This document shows, one piece after another, positions 58,601 to 64,000 of a stretch of DNA of 64,000 nt. The position numbers were made by a program, and so were the translations under genes. The notes under the pieces are model-generated. The model saw only the letters and a program-made list of their open reading frames with translations. It searched no databases and had not been told where the DNA came from. Positions within the stretch are counted from its first letter, which is position 1; every line of letters begins with the position of its first letter. This DNA comes from Paulownia fortunei (Eukaryota; Streptophyta; Magnoliopsida; Lamiales; Paulowniaceae): NCBI GenBank assembly GCA_019321725.1, contig CM033106.1, positions 27,392,118-27,456,117 of the forward strand. Direction: 5' to 3'.

Positions 58601-59600
58601 CTCATCTTTTTCCACCCTAGTATATACAGAGAGTATGCACATATATATGTAAATATCAAGTGAGATTCGGCAATGGTACATGCAATAATTAAAACAATTA
58701 ATGAAGAACACTTTGAACGCCGCCACCTTATGTATCTGCGGCAATAAACAGAGACACGGTAATCACGTCTCCTGAGGCCAAGCAAGAGTTTCCAGCCAAT
58801 CGGCAGTGCATTTCCAATTACACCCGCATCCACATACTTCCTCTTCTTCCTCCTGCTACACCACTGTCCTTCCAAACCCCACAAAAACCCTAAAACACCC
58901 TCCTCAGTCTCCAACCCCACCGTCCTCCTCTTCAACTCTTCGCTGTACAACTCATCCCCCTTCTTCTCCAATTCCGCATAATCCACCACCTCACCTTTTC
59001 CATTCACCTGCTGCAGCTCTATTCCAACTCCATTCTCCAAAAGCTTCTTTTTGTTCAAATTCTTGCTTTTCCTCACCCTCTTGCGCTTAATTTTCATTTT
59101 TTCTTGTAAACCTAGAAACCCTAAGTCCATAAGTGGGGCCGCCACAGCTTTCGGAGGTTCCTGCGCCGGTGGCGGTGGCGGTGGCGGAGGGGGTGGAGGA
59201 GGGGGGGACTGTGGTTGCCGTTTAGGAAGTGTTTGAGGAAGTGGACAATAGAGTGACTTACGGGATCGGAGGAAGGGTGGGGATGGCGGTGGGGTTTAAG
59301 GGAAGGGTGGAGGCCAGGGAGGCGGGAGTGTGAGCGGTGATGTAGGCGGGAGTAGGTCTGGCGGCGGCTGCCGGCGGATTCATTGAAGAGTGATCGGTCG
59401 AGGTGTGGGGTTACAACGTCGTCCGTCCGTCGCACGTCGAATGCGGAATCGGAGCATAAAGAAAGGGCTTGCAATTCCGACTGGGATAGCTGGCTGATGT
59501 CTATTCGTTTCAAATCATCCACCTTAATTCCACCACGGCCATGGGAGGGTAAACGCGGCCGCGGAGGAGCAAGAGGATTGGCGGCGTCCACGCTTGCCAT
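52621..59600 (-). CDS. MBD8: MBD8-like methyl-CpG-binding-domain protein with C2H2 fingers; frame break in exon 1
   Basis: Minus-strand exons: 59600-58727, 54835-54697, 54625-53645 and 53013-52621 (stop TGA). The N-terminal part has IDISQLSQSELQALSLCSDS, typical of plant MBD8 proteins. The MBD is split across the first intron (LPIGWKLLLGLRRRDYRVSV ... SPTGQQFMSCKEAASFL). Exon 3 carries two C2H2-like fingers (FECFKCNLTFDEKNLYLQHL; YECQFCHKVFQERRSYNGHV), and the last exon a CxxC pair (VCVWCRTEF ... YMCPTCKAK). The protein should be nuclear and chromatin-associated; binding to methylated DNA by plant MBD8 proteins is not assured. Exon 1 changes frame at a proline tract. Either a 53-nt intron (59261-59209, GTAAGT...CACAG, giving 777 residues) is removed, or the 7-base C run at 59207-59201 is one base short. 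The first MBD intron is 3.9 kb. The ATG at 59600 gives the MASVD start. Confidence 0.8.
54836..58726 (-). other. 3.9-kb first intron of the MBD8-like gene
   Basis: It runs from the donor ATAAG|GTGGCG to the acceptor TTTCCAG. It is AT-rich with no nested coding gene that I can support. A GC-richer block at about 55630-55855 may be a SINE-like repeat. Confidence 0.7.
55630..55855 (-). mobile_element. Possible SINE-like repeat
   Basis: On the minus strand the block begins near 55855 with GGTTGGTTCATTGGTTTAGT, which resembles a tRNA-derived head with a weak box A. It is GC-richer than the intron around it (GGGGCCCCCTTGC near 55690) and runs into an A/T-rich tail near 55620. No clear box B or target duplication was found, so this is tentative. 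Confidence 0.2.
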
Positions 59601-62066
59601 TTTTGGGGGAGGCGTTACATTCGAAGTGCGTGAGAAATACATAGAGTGGAGGAGGAAGCGTGTGAAAGGAAGACTAGAGATGATGATGATGACGAGTGGG
59701 AAGTGAAGTGGTAGCGTTACAGGTATCTGTAAGGAGTAAAGACTGACAGATGTGAATGCTTTTACTCTTTATATAAGCATTTGCGATTTGTCCGAACTAG
59801 ACATGGTTTCTATTTCTTGTGGAGTATGCTTTGCAGGGGTAATTCGGACATTTAACGCTTTGCTTCTATCCATCAAGATCATAGATTTTAGAAATCTAGA
59901 TCCATTTGCAAAAATTTCTTTTGGCTAAAAAAAATATTTATTTTTCTTTAAAGATTTTTTTTAGATATTTGGATTTTGAACATTAATATTTGATAATTGC
60001 CCTCCAAAAACAGTCATTTATTTTGGATATGAGGGTGAACCAAAGTCATATAATTAGAGTGCAATCACGACCATATAATTTCAAATTAATACAAAAATAA
60101 GAAATTAATTATTTTATTTTTGAATCCACTATTTTTTTTAATATTCATAATTTAAGAAAATTTAGAACGATATTCCCACATTTAAGCAGTTAGAACACAT
60201 TCGAATACATAGCATCTAACTTATAGGAACTCAAAATTTATAGTCATAAAGATAATAAACTTTTACATTTAATATGATTATATTTACCTAGTAAGAGCTA
60301 TAAATTATCGAGAAATCACGAGTATTTGAGTTTTTAAAATATAATGTATTTGCTTTATAAGAATTTTAATGGTAGTATCATTTCTAATATGTAGGAACGT
60401 AAAACCATAATTATTCTCATATTTGTTATTTTTAATGTAGAACATCCTACTTTATTAGTAATTTTATAATATGCGCATGGTATACCAAGATTTTTCACTT
60501 TTAAACTATTTAATAGAAGTGCCAAATAAATGTTTTTTCACTATTCTGGTTTAGTCTTATTTAAACTTTATAACATCCTTAAATTTGCATGTTTCAGTTC
60601 AGTGTACCTTGAACATTGTTATGATTACAAACTTGGCCGTTGCATCGCATAAGGGTTTCAATTATACTTCTCTAAATTGGGAGCCTCATTTTTATTTGAT
60701 TAGTCTTTTTATGAAATTATGGTCGGTCATCGTCATATTTTTTGCTATAGTCTTATATTATAAATTTATATTGCATATTATATATGCATATTGATAATTT
60801 TAAGTGCATACTTAAAAAAGAATTTATACACATAACTTATAGTATGATATATATTAGAAAATGCAATACAAAATTGTAATAAAAAAATCTAAACAGCTCT
60901 TAGATGAGCTAATGTTGTCATCTACTAAATTTCAAACTTAATATGGTAGAATCATATTTTATAACTTGTAGATAAAAAATTTCAAATAAGTATTACATCA
61001 TCTTAGTATTATCAATCGATGCACACTCAATGCTTATGATCATGATTACAAGTTTGCAAAAAACCACTTAAAATTAATTTATTTTAATCAATTTAAATTT
61101 TTTATTATCATTGATATTCCTATCTTCTATTAAAATAATACCAATACACATATTTTTGGGCCAAAGAGACATCATAGCAAAAATTCTATTGTACCAGAAT
61201 GCATCCAGGTCGTGGGATAAATGTCCAAAAAAAAAAAAAAACAGAGATAAAGAAGGGAGGATACTTTTCAATGGAGACTATTTGAGCCAGGCAGATGGAG
61301 TAAAAAATTTTAATCTTGAGAATTTTTTATTTTTTTTTTAAAGAACAATTTTGTTATCTTATGAGGAAGGAGGCTTTTAAGAATTTTAATAATTTATACA
61401 AAAAAAATTATGTCTATATAGATTTGAGAGTCCCACCTTGCTTGCTCCATCCTTAGAATGAGGATATACTGAAATAACCAAGATACATCTAAAATACTTT
61501 CCATAATAATATACGATCATGTGTGCAATTGCATGGATTTACTAGTTGGTATTCTTTATAAAACAATCTTCAAAATAATTATCTAAATTAATGGAATTGA
61601 AATTTATGAAAATATACTAGAAAATTCAAATGAAATTAAGTTAGTATGATATCAAATTGAAGAATACTATATTTTTATATTATAAAAGAAAAAGAATCAT
61701 GGACATGCTTGAATTTGCTGGTCCAAATACAAGGCAAAAATGAAAAAAGAAAATGTAAGGAAATGAACATCTCTACGTTTCTCTCATTCATTTGCGCCAC
61801 AAAGCCAATAACCAAATCCTTATTTTGGATTGGTCCATTCTTCTGTGGTCTGAAATTCTGGTTTGTCCCTTTCAAATCTGACTCATCAAAACCAGTAGTT
61901 AGAACTTCAACTCTCGCGGCGGAGGCCACTTCTCCCCTGTCTCGACACTTGACAAAAGCAAAACCAGAGAATTCAAGCCAAATTAGCAAACTTGATTTCA
62001 CAAAAAAGAAAAAGAGAAAGAAAAAGAAAAGGAAAAAGAAATTGTTTCTGAAGGGAAAAGAGAGTG
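59601..62066. other. Divergent intergenic region between MBD8-like gene and HCF173
   Basis: It holds the two 5' ends facing away from each other. The middle (about 59880-61700) is very AT-rich without a gene or recognised transposon. The HCF173 leader ends in a purine-only run of about 40 bases (about 62001-62041, AAAGAGAAAG-type). Open frames in both strands here have low-complexity composition. Confidence 0.6.
59767..59777 (-). promoter_or_regulatory. Putative TATA box of the MBD8-like gene
   Basis: CTTATATAAAG on the minus strand lies about 170 bp upstream of the ATG at 59600. It is preceded by GC-richer sequence and followed by a GA/CT-rich leader. Position and consensus fit a core promoter. 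Confidence 0.5.
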
Positions 62067-63922
62067 ATGAGTACTGCTACTGCTGCTCTGACATCCACTA
62101 TTTTTGGCAACCAAAATCCATGCAACCGAAGATGGATGGAGATTTCCCACTCGCCGGCGGCAAACGGTGGAAGGAGGTCATTCGTGACGAGGGCTGCCAC
62201 CTCTTCAACCGGAAAGGAGAAGAAGAATCAGCAGAAGAGGAAGAACAAGCGGAAGGAAGTTCAAGAAGAGGAGAAATTGCCGCCGGAAGATGGAGAAATG
62301 CAGGGAGTTTCCACTGCTAGCACTACTACTACTTCTTCTGTTTCGGCGATCAAGAGCCGGCTTGACGAGGTAAATCCAGTGGGGCTGGGGCGGAAGTCGA
62401 GGCAAATTTTCGACGAAGTGTGGCGGAAATTCTCAGGGCTGGGGCAGATTTCGAGGACAACGCGGACGGACGACGATGAGGCGGCGCTTCTCATTAGAGA
62501 GGGTGGACCAATGTGCGAATTCGCCATTCCGGGGGCGCAGAACACCACCGTGCTTGTGGTTGGCGCCACCAGCCGCGTCGGCCGCATTGTGGTCCGAAAG
62601 CTTATGCTTAGGGGTTACACTGTCAAGGTATTTTTTTTTTTTTAACCTGAAGATCGCTAACTGAATTAACAGTATATTAACTGACGAAGATTACTGCTGT
62701 ACTAATTAAATTTTTTTAATTGGATTAGAAGATTAACTTTTTCCCTTTATTTTGGTAGTATTAGAGTTTGTTATCTTTTTACCATGTATGCGAAAGAAAT
62801 GCTCATGCTTGCATTTGATATTTGGCTATCTATGGTGCCATGCAGCATATTGAATAGATTCTGTCATGATGTGCAATTAGAGCACGCAGTGCTATTTGAA
62901 GTAGTTTATAGCGAATTGACTACCAGCTTATTCACTGCATTAGCATTAATGTTAAACCTTTTTCTGCTGCTTTTTATGACCAGGCTTTAGTGAGGAAAGC
63001 TGATAAAGAAGTGGTGGACATGCTTCCAACGTCCGTGGAGATCGTGACAGGAGATGTTGGTGAGCCTTCCACTCTGACAACTGCTGTTGAAGGCTGCAAT
63101 AAGATTATCTATTGTGCGACAGCTCGCTCCTCAATCACTGGGGATCTTAACAGGGTCGATCATCTCGGTGTTTATAATCTCACCAAAGCATTTCAGGTTT
63201 GATATGTGCATATTTCTGACTTTTGTACAGAGGGTCTATATTGATATCTAGAGCTCTTGCGTAGCTATCGCTTGAATGCTGTCATGTCCAAAATCACTAG
63301 CACAATTATTATGCTTGTGTAAATCAACCGCACTAGGAAAATGAACTCAAATCAGCAGAAATGCTTTTGTAGCATCCAAGAATGTTGTTTAAAATGTGTC
63401 AGAGAGTACCAGGGTGAACTCAAAAGGATCAGAAGTGGACATCGTCTTTTGCTTGAATGGACCTGTTAATAAACATCCATCATATGCCATCATATTGGCA
63501 TAGTCCATTCTCAGTATCATTTGACCTTTAATTTAGCATCCATTTGTGCATCAGTCGGTTATCTAATCCAAATTGGAAACATCATAGCAGTGCATTGGAA
63601 ATTGGAATGCATTAATTCAGTTAGTAACTGAACTATTTTCAGATTAGTACATCTATATTTGCTGTCTCTCATAATCAATGTAGGAGTTGATTTTATTTTA
63701 TTCCCCCAAAATTGTAGGACTATAACAATAAGCTTGCACAACTACGAGCTGGAAAAAGCAGCAAAAGTAAGCTATTGATTGCAAAGTTCAAGTCTGAAGA
63801 TACATTGAATGGATGGGAGGTCCGTCAAGGAACTTATTTTCAGGATGTTGTTGCTACTAAGTATGATGGAGGAATGGATGCTAAGTTTGAGTTCAGTGAG
63901 AATGGAGATGCTGTTTTCTCAG
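62067..63922 (+). CDS. HCF173: HCF173-like psbA mRNA translation factor, 3'-truncated by window
   Basis: Exons 62067-62627, 62984-63196 and 63718-63922 are inside the window and the donor TCAG|GTATAA leads out of it. The N terminus (MSTATAALTSTIF..., Ser/Thr/Arg-rich) looks like a plastid transit peptide and is followed by a Lys/Glu-rich linker. The block NPVGLGRKSRQIFDEVWRKF and then the Rossmann motif VVGATSRVGRIVVRKLMLRG, DVGEPSTL and VDHLGVYNLTKAFQ match HCF173. Exon 3 (FKSEDTLNGWEVRQGTYFQD, KYDGGMDAKFEF) starts the CIA30-type domain inserted in the atypical SDR fold. In Arabidopsis HCF173 binds the psbA 5' UTR and is needed for D1 synthesis and photosystem II. The start is the ATG at 62067, right after a purine-rich leader. 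Roughly half of the protein lies beyond the window. Confidence 0.93.
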
Positions 63923-64000
63923 GTATAATTAGTGCAGATCAGATGAAGAAAATTACATACCAAGTCTAGAACTATAAGAGTACCTCGAGTAATTCATCTG

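Noticed and set aside
61675..62320. Open frames on both strands over the HCF173 leader and first exon
   Set aside because: They overlap the purine-rich leader and the true exon. The HCF173 frame is supported by clear homology and splice sites.

Overview
This window is nuclear DNA of a flowering plant, almost certainly a eudicot. The genes are split by AT-rich GT-AG introns, intergenic DNA is AT-rich with microsatellites and short transposons, and the encoded proteins are plant-specific: the mitochondrial outer-membrane TPR receptor OM64, the chloroplast psbA translation factor HCF173, an MBD8-type methyl-CpG-binding-domain protein, and LSD1-finger metacaspases. I cannot name the species. All gene models were spliced by hand. 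Total coding length is a multiple of three in every complete model except MBD8, which needs either a very short intron or one extra base.

Layout. 1-7364 (+): 3' part of an OM64 gene, ten exons, 5' exons outside the window. 8923-11434 (+): alpha/beta hydrolase, four exons. 13400-15418 (+): unrecognised plant protein, two exons, one probable membrane segment. 16981-48480 (-): tandem array of four type I metacaspase genes, here called A (16981-20399), B (24239-27727), C (31975-43684) and D (45906-48480). Each has five exons and an intact His/Cys dyad. 52621-59600 (-): MBD8-like gene with a reading-frame problem in a proline tract. 62067-end (+): first three exons of HCF173, cut by the window edge and divergent from MBD8.

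The metacaspase array is the most distinctive part. B and C lie in two copies of a segmental tandem duplication (about 21.77-29.50 kb and 29.51-45.35 kb). Copy 2 is much longer because it gained a complete but decayed Ty1/copia LTR retrotransposon (32818-37839, 5-bp target duplication GATGT, empty site preserved in copy 1) in intron 4 of C, and about 3.2 kb of unidentified AT-rich DNA in intron 3 of C. C therefore spans 11.7 kb against 3.5 kb for B, with the reading frame still open. A and D are older, diverged members.

The genes do not form one pathway. OM64 and HCF173 are organelle-biogenesis genes, MBD8 is chromatin-related, and the metacaspases are cysteine proteases of the cell-death and stress family. 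I found no convincing rRNA, tRNA or CRISPR feature. A wholly new biological system was not evident. The best leads are the metacaspase array with its insertions, the serine-to-cysteine change at the dead amidase site of OM64, and the MBD8 frame break.
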